From SMYC01 sp963578475 (GTDB taxonomy: Bacteria > Acidobacteriota > Vicinamibacteria > Marinacidobacterales > SMYC01), in assembly GCA_963578475.1 (NCBI GenBank), contig CAUZCL010000007.1, forward strand, positions 62,001 to 126,000: a stretch of 64,000 nt of DNA. Reading direction: 5' to 3'. Of this stretch, positions 17,755 to 25,606 are shown one piece after another. The number at the start of each line of letters is the position of its first letter. Within the stretch, counting starts at the first letter, position 1. The position numbers and the translations under genes were made by a program. Below the pieces are notes generated by a model that worked only from the letters and a program-made list of their open reading frames with translations, made no database searches and was not told the origin of the DNA.

Positions 17755-17775
17755 AATCCACATTCAGTGTGGATT
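17755..17775. repeat. Perfect inverted repeat inside the putative origin
   Basis: AATCCACA, then the 5-nt spacer TTCAG, then TGTGGATT: an 8-bp perfect palindrome. Each arm contains the DnaA-box core TCCACA in opposite orientation, so it could bind two head-to-head DnaA molecules, or form a hairpin in single-stranded DNA. Confidence 0.6.
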
Positions 17776-17899
17776 TACCGGGTCAACATTGGTGGATAAA
17801 TAGTTATAATCCCGGTCCCACCAAGTGTGCACAAAGCATTGTAAGTAGGTGCACAGCTTTGTGCACAGGAATAATGGAAATTTCCATCGATGCTCTCGA

Positions 17900-19252
17900 C
17901 TAGCGAAAAGAGTCGAGGAAACCCTGGATAACCTTGTCGAACTCAGGGTCGCTCTTTCGCAGATTAGCGATCTTGCGGATGGAATGGATGACGGTGGAGT
18001 GATGTTTACCGCCGAAGGCCTTACCGATGTCGGGTAGGCTCGACTTTGTCAAAAACTTTCCGAGGTACATAGCGATTTGTCGAGGTAGTGCGATAGATTT
18101 TGCGTTGTTGCGCGCTTTGAGGTCGGTAACTTTGAGTCGGTAGTGGTTGGCGACGTACTTTTGGATGGCGTCGAGATTAATGAGACGATCCTCGATCGGT
18201 AGCAAGTCTTTGAGAACATCCTTGGTCAAGGCTAGATCTATGGAACGGCCGGTCAAAGAGGAGTAGGCGATGAGTCGGATGAGAGACCCCTCGAGCTCGC
18301 GGATGTTAGACTTGATACGCGAGGCAATGAAGATGGCGACGTTGTCCGGGAGCACTACATCTTCGGCCGCGGTTTTTTTTCGAAGAATGGCGATCTTGGT
18401 CTCGAGGTCCGGAGCCTGAATGTCCGCTGTCAGGCCCCACTCGAAGCGCGATCGTAGGCGTTCTTCGAGAGTAGGGATCTCCCTGGGTGGGGAGTCACTA
18501 GATATGACGATTTGCTTTTGGGCGTCGTACAGCGCGTTGAAGGTGTGAAAAAACTCCTCTTGCGTACGTTCCTTACCAGCGATGAACTGTATGTCATCAA
18601 CGAGCAAGACATCGAAGGAGCGGTGCTTGTCGCGAAAGCCCAGAATGCGGTCGTAGCGGATGGCGTTGATGAGCTCGTTCATGAACGTCTCGGCGGAGAT
18701 GTATACGAGCTTGAAGGATGGTTGCTGCTTGAGAATTTGGTGGCCGATGGCGTGAAGTAGATGGGTCTTGCCGAGGCCGACGCCCCCATAAATGAATAGC
18801 GGGTTGTAGGCTCGCGAGGGCGCCTCAGCGACCGCGCGCGCGGCCGCGTGAGCGAACTGATTGCTTGTCCCTACCACGAAACTCTCGAACCGATATTTCA
18901 AGTTGAGGGGTGGGGTTGGAGCATGGGTGGCGTGGGCACCGGGGGCTTTGGAAGCGTCAGCGGCAAGGCGTGCACCAGTACTCCTCGTATCTTCGGATGA
19001 AGACGCCGGCTCACTGGGTTTTTTGGTCTCGAAAACGACTTCCAGGTCGGGACGATGGAGCTCGTCGAGGGATTCGTGAATAATGCCGGAATAGTGCTTG
19101 TTGAGCCAATCTCGGAAATGGTTATTGGGGACGAGGACGCCGACCGTGTTTCCGGCCTCGAAGAGGAGGCGTGTGGGTCGAAACCAGGTGTTGAAACTAT
19201 GTTGGTTGACCTTGGACTCGACCTTGTGGAGTACTTCTTCCCAGAGGTTCAT
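17900..19252 (-). CDS. dnaA: Chromosomal replication initiator protein DnaA
   Basis: A 450-residue AAA+ initiator. Domain I spans residues 1-80 (MNLWEEVLHKVESKVNQHSF), and the linker around residues 85-115 is Ala/Thr/Pro-rich. The ATPase has Walker A GGVGLGKTHLLHAIG, Walker B LLVDDIQF and the sensor/arginine-finger region LEERLRSRFEWG. The C-terminal domain IV helix-turn-helix reads GKAFGGKHHSTVIHSIRKI, the DnaA-box recognition signature. It heads the dnaA-dnaN-gyrB-gyrA series and diverges from rpmH across a 359-nt gap. Confidence 0.97.
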   Translation of the reverse strand: MNLWEEVLHKVESKVNQHSFNTWFRPTRLLFEAGNTVGVLVPNNHFRDWLNKHYSGIIHESLDELHRPDLEVVFETKKPSEPASSSEDTRSTGARLAADASKAPGAHATHAPTPPLNLKYRFESFVVGTSNQFAHAAARAVAEAPSRAYNPLFIYGGVGLGKTHLLHAIGHQILKQQPSFKLVYISAETFMNELINAIRYDRILGFRDKHRSFDVLLVDDIQFIAGKERTQEEFFHTFNALYDAQKQIVISSDSPPREIPTLEERLRSRFEWGLTADIQAPDLETKIAILRKKTAAEDVVLPDNVAIFIASRIKSNIRELEGSLIRLIAYSSLTGRSIDLALTKDVLKDLLPIEDRLINLDAIQKYVANHYRLKVTDLKARNNAKSIALPRQIAMYLGKFLTKSSLPDIGKAFGGKHHSTVIHSIRKIANLRKSDPEFDKVIQGFLDSFR

Positions 19253-19611
19253 GGTCTATATGACTACAATTAAGCAAGTTATAGGTACAAAGCCGATAGG
19301 GACAGCCGAGGCAAACTCTGGGGGCGCACGAAATATCCACAGTTTTTTCAACAGATGTGGAAAACACGCCATACGGGGGACCCCTATCGCCGCTGGAAAA
19401 ATGTTTATCGTGTCGATTAGGACAAGGCGGGTAATCTAGCATAGGGCTCGATTCATGGACAAGCGAAAAGGTGGAAAAGATCGGATTATTTTGCGTGGAG
19501 GAGTGGTTGACAGCTCAAAGGTCGCGGGGTAAAATAATAGTTTTCGCTTTAGTGCGCTATCATGGTGTGCTCAGCGGTAGCGGAACGTGTTTCATGAAGT
19601 GAGGAATTTCT
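19253..19611. other. Divergent dnaA/rpmH intergenic region with DnaA-box-like sites
   Basis: 359 nt without a gene. It contains two one-mismatch DnaA boxes facing each other: ATATCCACA at 19333-19341 (+) and TTTTCCACA at 19356-19364 (-). They would suit DnaA autoregulation of dnaA or a bipartite origin together with the dnaA-dnaN gap. The rpmH promoter lies at its right end. The segment between about 19380 and 19500 shows nothing I can name. Confidence 0.5.
19507..19535 (+). promoter_or_regulatory. Strong sigma70-type promoter for rpmH-rnpA
   Basis: TTGACA at 19507-19512, a 17-nt spacer, and TAAAAT at 19530-19535. The perfect -35, near-perfect -10 and ideal spacing suit a highly expressed ribosomal protein gene. 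The ATG of rpmH is about 75 nt downstream. Confidence 0.75.
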
Positions 19612-19746
19612 ATGAAGCGAACCTTTCAACCAAATAACCGTCGTCGTAAGAAGACGCACGGGTTCCGCGCTCGCATGAGCTCAAAAGCAGGACGCGCCGT
19701 GCTGGCGCGTCGGCGGCGCAAAGGGCGACATCGCTTGGCGGCGTGA
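19612..19746 (+). CDS. rpmH: 50S ribosomal protein L34
   Basis: A 44-residue basic protein, MKRTFQPNNRRRKKTHGF to RHRLAA, a clear full-length L34 with the conserved RxHGFRxRMxxxxGRxVLxxRRxKGR pattern. A GAGG-type ribosome-binding site precedes the ATG. Its stop overlaps the GTG start of rnpA (GTGA), so the two are probably translationally coupled. It is a structural protein of the large ribosomal subunit and lies opposite dnaA as in most bacteria. Confidence 0.97.
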   Translation: MKRTFQPNNRRRKKTHGFRARMSSKAGRAVLARRRRKGRHRLAA

Positions 19747-20108
19747 AAGGACGGCGTCGTGATGAGCGTTTGACGGCGGACTTACGTCTCCGGCAGAAAA
19801 AAGAGTTTGTAAATGCATACGAAGGAGGACAGCGTGTCGTCAGTCGTTTCTTCGTCGCATTTATCGTCGAGAAAAGCCAGGGCCCATTCCGGGTAGGCGT
19901 CGTCGCGAGCCGGCGTGTCGGTGGGGCCGTGACGAGGAATCGAGCGAAGCGTCTACTCCGAGAAGTTTTCCGGAAGAGGAAACCGACGCGGGATATTTGT
20001 GCGGATATGGTGCTCGTCGCACGAGGCCCGATTAAAGAGGCAAGCTTTTGGGACGTTGACGCGGCGTACGTGAAGCACGTAGGAAGACAGCTTGAGAAAA
20101 CTCCTTGA
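19743..20108 (+). CDS. rnpA: Ribonuclease P protein component
   Basis: A 121-residue basic protein with the RNase P signature RNRAKRLLREVFR around residues 65-77, preceded by GVVASRRVGGAVTRNR. It helps the catalytic RNA bind precursor tRNA and process 5' ends. The start is GTG, overlapping the rpmH stop; the downstream yidD overlaps its 3' end by 17 nt. The RNase P RNA gene was not seen in this window. Confidence 0.95.
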   Translation: MKGRRRDERLTADLRLRQKKEFVNAYEGGQRVVSRFFVAFIVEKSQGPFRVGVVASRRVGGAVTRNRAKRLLREVFRKRKPTRDICADMVLVARGPIKEASFWDVDAAYVKHVGRQLEKTP

Positions 20109-20337
20109 GTTCATCGACGGCGCGATTCTGGGCTCAATCTTGAGGTTGGCGATCTGCGTCTATCAACTGACGCTCGGTCTCGTTTTCCGAGGAGCGTGTC
20201 GGTTCTATCCGTCGTGCTCGCGTTATTCGGACGAAGCGATCGCGAAGTACGGCGCCATGCGGGGGATGTGGCTCACGACCGCGCGGCTCTTACGCTGCCA
20301 ACCGTTCCATCCTGGTGGTGCGGACCCCGTCCCGTGA
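20092..20337 (+). CDS. yidD: Membrane protein insertion efficiency factor YidD
   Basis: An 81-residue protein with the invariant family core CRFYPSCSRYSDEAIAKYG and LLRCQPFHPGG. An N-terminal amphipathic/hydrophobic helix (GSILRLAICVYQLTLGLVF) suggests peripheral inner-membrane association. It assists YidC-dependent insertion. The TTG start at 20092 lies inside rnpA, suggesting translational coupling. yidC follows after 20 nt. Confidence 0.93.
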   Translation: MRKLLEFIDGAILGSILRLAICVYQLTLGLVFRGACRFYPSCSRYSDEAIAKYGAMRGMWLTTARLLRCQPFHPGGADPVP

Positions 20338-20357
20338 AGAGGATTTGAAGAGGCACG

Positions 20358-22145
20358 ATGGAAAAACGATTACTGTTGTTCTTTGGCTCGACTTTTCTCC
20401 TCGTCTCCCTGTGGCCAGCGTTTTTTCCAGCACCACCGATGCCGGAGGATGGGTCTTCTCCGCCCGTCGACAACCGCGGAGGCGAATCGAGAGCGCCTGC
20501 GGACGTGCCGGCCTCTCCACGTGAGAGGGCGGCGGCTTTAGAAAGCGCGCCGTCCTTGGAACCGGAGGAGCACGAAGAGTCAACAGAGAACCGAGAAGAC
20601 TCGGAATATGAAGTCCGGGCGGCATCGGCTGAGCGTCAGGTGGTTGTCGATACGAGCCTGTACCGTCTTGTTTTTTCGAACCGGGGCGCCCGTCTTTTGA
20701 GCATGCAACTGTGGGAATATCTAAGTAATGCCCGGGAACCCTACGAAATGGTTGGCCAGGGAGCTGCGGAACACCTAAACATTCGGCCGTTGGATATAAG
20801 GTTGTCGTCGCCTCGTAATACGGAGACCGTGTCGATGGCGCTTTTTGAGACCGATGCACCTAGTAAGATGTCGGTCGCGGACGGGGAAGAGAAGACCGTC
20901 AGCTTCAGGTGGTCGGATGGTCGCGGTCTTGCCGTTGAAAAACACGTGACGTTCTTTGGTGCGACGTATCGATTCCACGTCGAAGTATCGGTATCGGAAC
21001 GCAGGGAGGAAGTCGGCAAGCAGGTTCTTTATGGCGGAGGAGTTGGGAACGAGATTACAGAGAGCCGCTACGTAGGGGTGGACAAAGGTGTCGTCGTGTC
21101 TCGGGGCGAGCTGGAGCTCTTTACCGCATCGGATGTAGACGAAGGCTCAGGCACGAGCGTTGGCGTTACGGCGATGGGAGTGGCTTCGCACTACTTCACG
21201 GGCTTGATGTTGCCCGCCGATGACAGCCTCTATGCGACGCGATTCGAGACAGGGGTGGTTCCGACAGAAGATGAGAAGCGCGCAGAACGCGAAGTGATCA
21301 CCGCTGCGCTCGAGGCACCGAGCTCGAAGGCGGTCTTCACGCTTTACATGGGACCGAAGAAACTCGAGAGGCTCGAGGCTTTGGCACCAGGCATGAGCCA
21401 GATCATCGAATTCGGCTCATGGATGCGCTACCCAGCGCTCTTGTTGCGCTCTGGTCTGGTAAAGATTCATGAGTTCGTTGGGAATTGGGGATTTGCGATC
21501 GTTCTTTTGACGGTTGCTATCAACGTCGTTCTGGTGCCACTCAAACATTACAGCTTTGTTTCGATGCGTCGGATGCAGAAGTTGGCACCACAGATACAGA
21601 AAATCCGCGACCGTTACAAAAAGGTGAAGCCAACGGATCCACGCTACCAGCAGATGAATCAGGAAATCATGACGCTCTACAAGGAGAACAATGCCTCTCC
21701 GCTTTCTGGGTGTCTTCCGATGCTTCTGATGATCCCGTTTTTCTTCGCCTTCTATCGTCTACTCATGTCGTCGATCGAGCTTCGACAGGCCCCGTTTATT
21801 TTCTGGATTCAAGACCTCGCCGTTCATGATCCCATGTTCGTCTTGCCCGTTCTCATGGGCGGCACGCAGATGGCCATCCAGAAGATGACCCCGCAGACGA
21901 GTGCGGACCCGACACAGCAGAAGATCATGTCATTCATGCCGATTATGTTCACGTTTATCCTGGCGTGGGCACCTTCGGGCTTGGTGCTGTATTGGTTCTC
22001 GAATAACCTTGTCTCGATGGCGCAGCAACTTACGACGAACCGTTTCCTGGGGGACAGGGAGGCGAAAGCGCTCAAAGATACCAAGGCCGTGAAGTCGGTG
22101 AAGAAGGGCAAGAAAGGCCCGAAGGGCGAGAAACAAGGAGCTTGA
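20358..22145 (+). CDS. yidC: Membrane protein insertase YidC
   Basis: A 595-residue Gram-negative-type YidC. It has an N-terminal transmembrane helix (residues 4-22), a large periplasmic beta-domain (about 90-370) preceded by an acidic, low-complexity linker, and then the conserved insertase core with five helices (GNWGFAIVLLTVAINVVLVPL; RRMQKLAPQIQKIRDRYK; GCLPMLLMIPFFFAFYRLL). The C-terminal tail is Lys-rich (KKGKKGPKGEKQGA). It inserts and folds inner-membrane proteins, including ATP synthase subunit c in studied species. The presence of the periplasmic domain supports a diderm host. Confidence 0.95.
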   Translation: MEKRLLLFFGSTFLLVSLWPAFFPAPPMPEDGSSPPVDNRGGESRAPADVPASPRERAAALESAPSLEPEEHEESTENREDSEYEVRAASAERQVVVDTSLYRLVFSNRGARLLSMQLWEYLSNAREPYEMVGQGAAEHLNIRPLDIRLSSPRNTETVSMALFETDAPSKMSVADGEEKTVSFRWSDGRGLAVEKHVTFFGATYRFHVEVSVSERREEVGKQVLYGGGVGNEITESRYVGVDKGVVVSRGELELFTASDVDEGSGTSVGVTAMGVASHYFTGLMLPADDSLYATRFETGVVPTEDEKRAEREVITAALEAPSSKAVFTLYMGPKKLERLEALAPGMSQIIEFGSWMRYPALLLRSGLVKIHEFVGNWGFAIVLLTVAINVVLVPLKHYSFVSMRRMQKLAPQIQKIRDRYKKVKPTDPRYQQMNQEIMTLYKENNASPLSGCLPMLLMIPFFFAFYRLLMSSIELRQAPFIFWIQDLAVHDPMFVLPVLMGGTQMAIQKMTPQTSADPTQQKIMSFMPIMFTFILAWAPSGLVLYWFSNNLVSMAQQLTTNRFLGDREAKALKDTKAVKSVKKGKKGPKGEKQGA

Positions 22146-22151
22146 GAGCCA

Positions 22152-22628
22152 GTGTCGGAAGAAGCCTCTGAAATAGATTCGCTCGCGGACGATGTCCAAG
22201 AGTTCATGGAACAGATGGTGGAGCACCTCGACTGGGAGCTTGGCGTCGATGTGGTGGAGTCGGATCCGGAGGTGCTTCGGGTCGTTCTCTCCGGCGACGA
22301 CCGAGAACTGGTGGTCGGAAACCGGGCTGAGATCCTCGACGTGTTTCAGTATCTTGCCAATCGTATTTTCGGTCGTGATCTCGACGACCGGCGGCTCGTG
22401 GTCGACTGCGACGGCTACCGCGCACGCAAGGAGCTCGAGCTCCAGGAAATCGCGGCGCGCGTTTCGGAGCGGGTGAAACAGACCGGCGAGGAAGAAGAGT
22501 TGTCGCGGATGAACCCGTACGAGCGGCGCGTGGTTCACCTTGCGGTCGCTGAGATCGAGGGCGTCTCGACCGAGAGCGAGGGCGACGGTGTCATGAAGCG
22601 CGTCGTCATCTTTCCCGACGACGATTAG
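22152..22628 (+). CDS. jag: Jag/SpoIIIJ-associated RNA-binding protein (KH-R3H)
   Basis: A 158-residue protein, 6 nt after yidC, GTG start. The KH-like part is around residues 30-100 (LVVGNRAEILDVFQYLANRIF) and the C-terminal R3H part contains MNPYERRVVHLAVAEIEGVSTESEG, the conserved Jag ending. The N-terminal Jag-N domain found in some Firmicutes is absent. Family knowledge: an RNA-binding protein linked to envelope homeostasis and encoded next to yidC. Confidence 0.9.
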   Translation: MSEEASEIDSLADDVQEFMEQMVEHLDWELGVDVVESDPEVLRVVLSGDDRELVVGNRAEILDVFQYLANRIFGRDLDDRRLVVDCDGYRARKELELQEIAARVSERVKQTGEEEELSRMNPYERRVVHLAVAEIEGVSTESEGDGVMKRVVIFPDDD

Positions 22629-22722
22629 ACGCGAGCCCATCCTGGCGCCTGTTACCCCCTCGTCATTCGGGAAGCAAATCACCGAGGCTCTCGGCCGAGC
22701 ACCGTCGGTCGGCGCCGAGGCG

Positions 22723-23328
22723 TTGTCGTGTCTAGAGCTTCTGGATGGTCTGGTCACAACGTTCGACCGCGCGGCGGGACTCACGAGCTTTCGTAGCGAC
22801 GAGGAACGCATCCGACGCTATTTCGCTGAACCGCTCGCGGCGGTGGATTGTGTGCCGGAAAGTGGCCTGGTCATCGATATCGGCTCCGGGGGCGGAAGCC
22901 CTGCGCTCCCGATGGCCATCGCGCGTCCGAGGCTCGAATGGGTCCTCGTGGAGGCGAATGCGAAGAAGGTGATTTTTCTCGAGGAGGCCGTGAGAACGCT
23001 CGGGCTCGAGAGGGTCCGCGTCCATCGAGGGCGTTACGAAGCGATGGAGTCCCCAAAAAGCACCGATCTCGTAACCTGCCGAGCTGTCAAACTGGAGTCG
23101 AAGAGCCAACGCAAGATCGTGTCATCGTTGAGAGGAGGCGGCCGATTCCTATGGTTTGGCGCCGAAAAGCGCCTACTATCAGCTCGCAGTGACCTCACGC
23201 TATACGAAGAGCTGAACGTGGACCTACCGCGCCCCCTGTTAAGAACGAACCCGATCCAGCTATCAGGCTGGCTAATGGTAACCGAGAAGCGTCCCAGCCC
23301 CGCCTGCCCCTTCAATTGTTTCACGTGA
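22723..23328 (+). CDS. rsmG: 16S rRNA (guanine-527-N7)-methyltransferase RsmG
   Basis: A 201-residue class I methyltransferase. The SAM-binding motif is VIDIGSGGGSPALPMAIARP (about residues 49-68), followed by LVEANAKKVIFLEEAVRTLGL. It is shorter and more divergent at the C-terminus than E. coli RsmG. The start is uncertain: TTG at 22723 is given, but the frame is open upstream to 22597, and a CTG at 22642 would add a typical N-terminal helix. The last codons and stop lie inside a parS site. The trmE/mnmG genes that often flank it are absent. Confidence 0.85.
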   Translation: MSCLELLDGLVTTFDRAAGLTSFRSDEERIRRYFAEPLAAVDCVPESGLVIDIGSGGGSPALPMAIARPRLEWVLVEANAKKVIFLEEAVRTLGLERVRVHRGRYEAMESPKSTDLVTCRAVKLESKSQRKIVSSLRGGGRFLWFGAEKRLLSARSDLTLYEELNVDLPRPLLRTNPIQLSGWLMVTEKRPSPACPFNCFT

Positions 23329-23332
23329 AACA
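23317..23332. promoter_or_regulatory. parS centromere-like site
   Basis: TGTTTCACGTGAAACA, an exact match to the 16-bp palindromic parS consensus bound by chromosomal ParB. It spans the last codons and stop of rsmG and lies about 75 nt before parA. Together with the nearby parAB and the origin, this is a strong identification. Confidence 0.95.
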
Positions 23333-23406
23333 TCGGGCGTGCGAGCCCGCTTATGCTATGCTCTGAGCCCGCTAGCCAACCTGAGGGAGGCGCTCGAACC
23401 CAAGCT

Positions 23407-24186
23407 ATGCCGCGTATCATTGCTATCGCCAATCAAAAGGGCGGGGTGGGCAAAACTACGACAGCGATTAACATAAGTGCCTCCGTCGCAGCGGCGGAGA
23501 GACGCGCGCTGGTGGTCGATATGGACCCTCAAGCGAATCTGACGAGCGGGTTCGGCATCGACACGGACCGTCTCGATGGGCAGACCATTTACCGAGGGAT
23601 CATCGATGGCGTTTCCGCTGAGGGGTTGATTCGCGACACCGAGCTCGAAAAGCTCAAGGTGCTTCCCTCGGAGCGCAGCTTGACGGGCGCCGAACTCGAG
23701 CTCGTGGACCAACCTCGACGCGAGTACCGCCTCCGCGAGCTTCTCGCTCCCATCGCCGAGTCCTTTGATTTCATCTTTATCGATTGCCCACCCTCACTCG
23801 GCCTTCTCACGGTTAACGCGCTCGTCGCGGCGGACGCCGTACTCGTCCCTCTGCAGTGTGAGTTTTTTGCGCTCGCTGGTGTTAGCGAGCTCATGACGAC
23901 CGTGAGCCGGGTGCGTGCGAGCTTCAACCCCCACCTAGCAGTAGAGGGCATCATTTTCACAATGGTCGATGAGCGAACGAACCTCACGGCTCAAGTTATG
24001 GAAGATGTGCGCGCGGCCTTTCCGGAGGTCGTTTTCGATAGCGTCGTTCCGCGAAATATACGCCTCGCGGAGGCGCCGTCGTTCGGGAAGCCGATTCTGC
24101 TTTACGACATTCGATCGAAGGGCGCGGAGGCGTACCTCAATCTGACGAAGGAGCTTCTACGTCATGAAGAGAAAAGCCCTCGGTAA
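23407..24186 (+). CDS. parA: Chromosome-partitioning ATPase ParA/Soj
   Basis: I chose the ATG at 23407 (259 residues) because the protein then begins MPRIIAIANQKGGVGKTTTAINIS, with the deviant Walker A KGGVGKTT at the usual position. The frame extends upstream to an ATG at 23353 without family similarity. Walker B IFIDCPPSLGLLTVNAL is present. The ATPase positions ParB-parS complexes and hence origins. The gene overlaps parB by 23 nt. Confidence 0.95.
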   Translation: MPRIIAIANQKGGVGKTTTAINISASVAAAERRALVVDMDPQANLTSGFGIDTDRLDGQTIYRGIIDGVSAEGLIRDTELEKLKVLPSERSLTGAELELVDQPRREYRLRELLAPIAESFDFIFIDCPPSLGLLTVNALVAADAVLVPLQCEFFALAGVSELMTTVSRVRASFNPHLAVEGIIFTMVDERTNLTAQVMEDVRAAFPEVVFDSVVPRNIRLAEAPSFGKPILLYDIRSKGAEAYLNLTKELLRHEEKSPR

Positions 24187-25051
24187 GGGCCTCGCGGCGC
24201 TACTACCGGACGAGCCGGCAAAAGGCGGGACCCAGCTTCTCGACGTCGACCCCGAACGCATCGACCCGAACCCGGATCAACCCCGTCAGAACATGGATGA
24301 AACTAAGCTACGTGAGCTCGCGCAATCTATGACGGAGCACGGAATCGTTCAACCCATCCTCGCGAGGCGCGTTGGGTCCCGGTTTCAAATTGTTGCAGGG
24401 GAGCGCCGTTGGCGGGCCGCACAACGAGCCGGCTTGAAGAGCGTTCCCGTGATCGTCCGCGATGTCGACGATCGGCAAGTGCTCGAGATCGCGCTCGTCG
24501 AGAACATCCAGCGCGAGCAGCTGAATCCCATGGAAGAAGCCGGGGCCTATCGTCGCCTCGTCGGCGAACTCGGCTACTCTCACGAGCGCGTCGCCGAGCG
24601 TGTCGGTAAGGATCGTTCCACCGTCGCCAACTTGCTGCGACTTCTTCAGCTGCCGCGCCGCGTACGCCGGCTCATCGAGGAACGGAAGCTCTCGCCGGGC
24701 CATGCGCGACCGCTCTTGGCGCTTGCCAGTGCGGAAATACAGACGGAAATCGCCGAGCATATCGTTGCGAAGGGGCTGAGCGTTCGCGAGGTAGAGCGTC
24801 GGGTCAAAGCCGCCTCAAAGCCACCTTCGTCCAAGCGCCAAGAGCGGGCCGACCCCAATACACGAGAAGCCTCGCGACAAATGGAGCAAGCGCTGGGAAC
24901 AGCCGTGCGCATTCGCCGCCAAGGTGCGAAAGGCGCGAAGGGCCGCGTTGAGATCGATTTTCATTCCGAGAACGAGCTACACCGTATCTATCAAGCTGTC
25001 GTGAGCGGAGCCGCGCGGCTAGAAAGAAGAAATCGTAAACCAGAACAGTAG
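24164..25051 (+). CDS. parB: Chromosome-partitioning protein ParB/Spo0J
   Basis: A 295-residue CTPase/DNA-binding protein. It starts MKRKALGKGLAALLPDE, the conserved ParA-interacting N-terminus. The CTP-binding motifs ERRWRAAQRAGLKSVPVIV and ALVENIQREQLNPMEEA follow. The helix-turn-helix reads LGYSHERVAERVGKDRSTVANLLRLLQLP, and a C-terminal dimerisation region ends the protein. It loads at the parS site 0.8 kb upstream and spreads. The ATG lies inside parA, implying coupled translation. Confidence 0.95.
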   Translation: MKRKALGKGLAALLPDEPAKGGTQLLDVDPERIDPNPDQPRQNMDETKLRELAQSMTEHGIVQPILARRVGSRFQIVAGERRWRAAQRAGLKSVPVIVRDVDDRQVLEIALVENIQREQLNPMEEAGAYRRLVGELGYSHERVAERVGKDRSTVANLLRLLQLPRRVRRLIEERKLSPGHARPLLALASAEIQTEIAEHIVAKGLSVREVERRVKAASKPPSSKRQERADPNTREASRQMEQALGTAVRIRRQGAKGAKGRVEIDFHSENELHRIYQAVVSGAARLERRNRKPEQ

Positions 25052-25082
25052 AGCAACGGCGCGCCACACCTACGAAAGGGGT

Positions 25083-25493
25083 TTGGACCAAGTGAAGCAA
25101 AAAAACCAACCGAGCGGAAATCTCGAGGGCTTTCTGAGCGAAGGTACGTCATTCCAGGGCGAGGTCTCGTTTCATGACACGCTACGCATCGACGGCAAGT
25201 TCCAGGGCGCCGTCCGCTCCGGAGGCCGTCTCATCATCGGCGAATCGGCCGATGTCGATGCCGAGATCCAGGTTGCGATCGTGACCATCGCTGGTCGGCT
25301 CCGCGGTCGAGTGAAGGCCAGCAAACGCGTCGAGCTTCAGCCCTCCGCGCGCGCGGAATGCGCGATTGAGTGCGAATTCCTCGTCGTCCACGAAGGTGCT
25401 CGATTCGACGGGCAGTGCACGATGTCGAAGAAAGGCGACCCTCGCGACGTGTCCACAAACAACGATATGAAAATAATAGCGCAACCTGTTTAG
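25083..25493 (+). CDS. Bactofilin (DUF583 polymer-forming cytoskeletal protein)
   Basis: A 136-residue protein consisting mainly of a right-handed beta-helix built from short repeats (DGKFQGAVRSGGRLIIGESADVDAEIQVAIVTIAGRLRG), diagnostic of bactofilins. It has short disordered ends. The TTG start is tentative; a GTG three codons later is possible. Bactofilins polymerise without nucleotide, and in some myxobacteria they organise ParA/ParB, which fits its position after parB. It is followed by the atp operon promoter. Confidence 0.9.
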   Translation: MDQVKQKNQPSGNLEGFLSEGTSFQGEVSFHDTLRIDGKFQGAVRSGGRLIIGESADVDAEIQVAIVTIAGRLRGRVKASKRVELQPSARAECAIECEFLVVHEGARFDGQCTMSKKGDPRDVSTNNDMKIIAQPV

Positions 25494-25535
25494 AAAATAT
25501 ACATTAAATAGAGAACGACTTTGGTCGGCGCACCG

Positions 25536-25564
25536 TTGACGATCTTTAAAACCGTTGTTATAGT
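25536..25564 (+). promoter_or_regulatory. Candidate promoter of the atp operon
   Basis: TTGACG (25536-25541), 17-nt spacer, TATAGT (25559-25564), about 40 nt before atpF'. Each hexamer differs from consensus by one base. It lies in the only sizeable gap (113 nt) between the bactofilin gene and the ATP synthase genes. Confidence 0.6.
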
Positions 25565-25606
25565 TAAAAGCTCTGTGCGGGCATTTTCGCCAATCAGGGA
25601 CAGAGC

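Larger units (their letters stand above)
17634..17899. other. Probable oriC (dnaA-dnaN intergenic region)
   Basis: A 266-nt non-coding gap between dnaA and dnaN. The dnaN-proximal half (about 17640-17760) is strikingly AT-rich for this genome, as expected for an unwinding element. DnaA-box-like sites cluster in the dnaA-proximal half: TTATCCACC on the minus strand at 17791-17799, TAATCCACA at 17754-17762, and TTGTGCACA at 17859-17867 (+) and 17826-17834 (-). No perfect TTATCCACA is present. This position is a common oriC location. The assignment is inference from position, AT content and boxes; GC skew was not computed. Confidence 0.6.
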
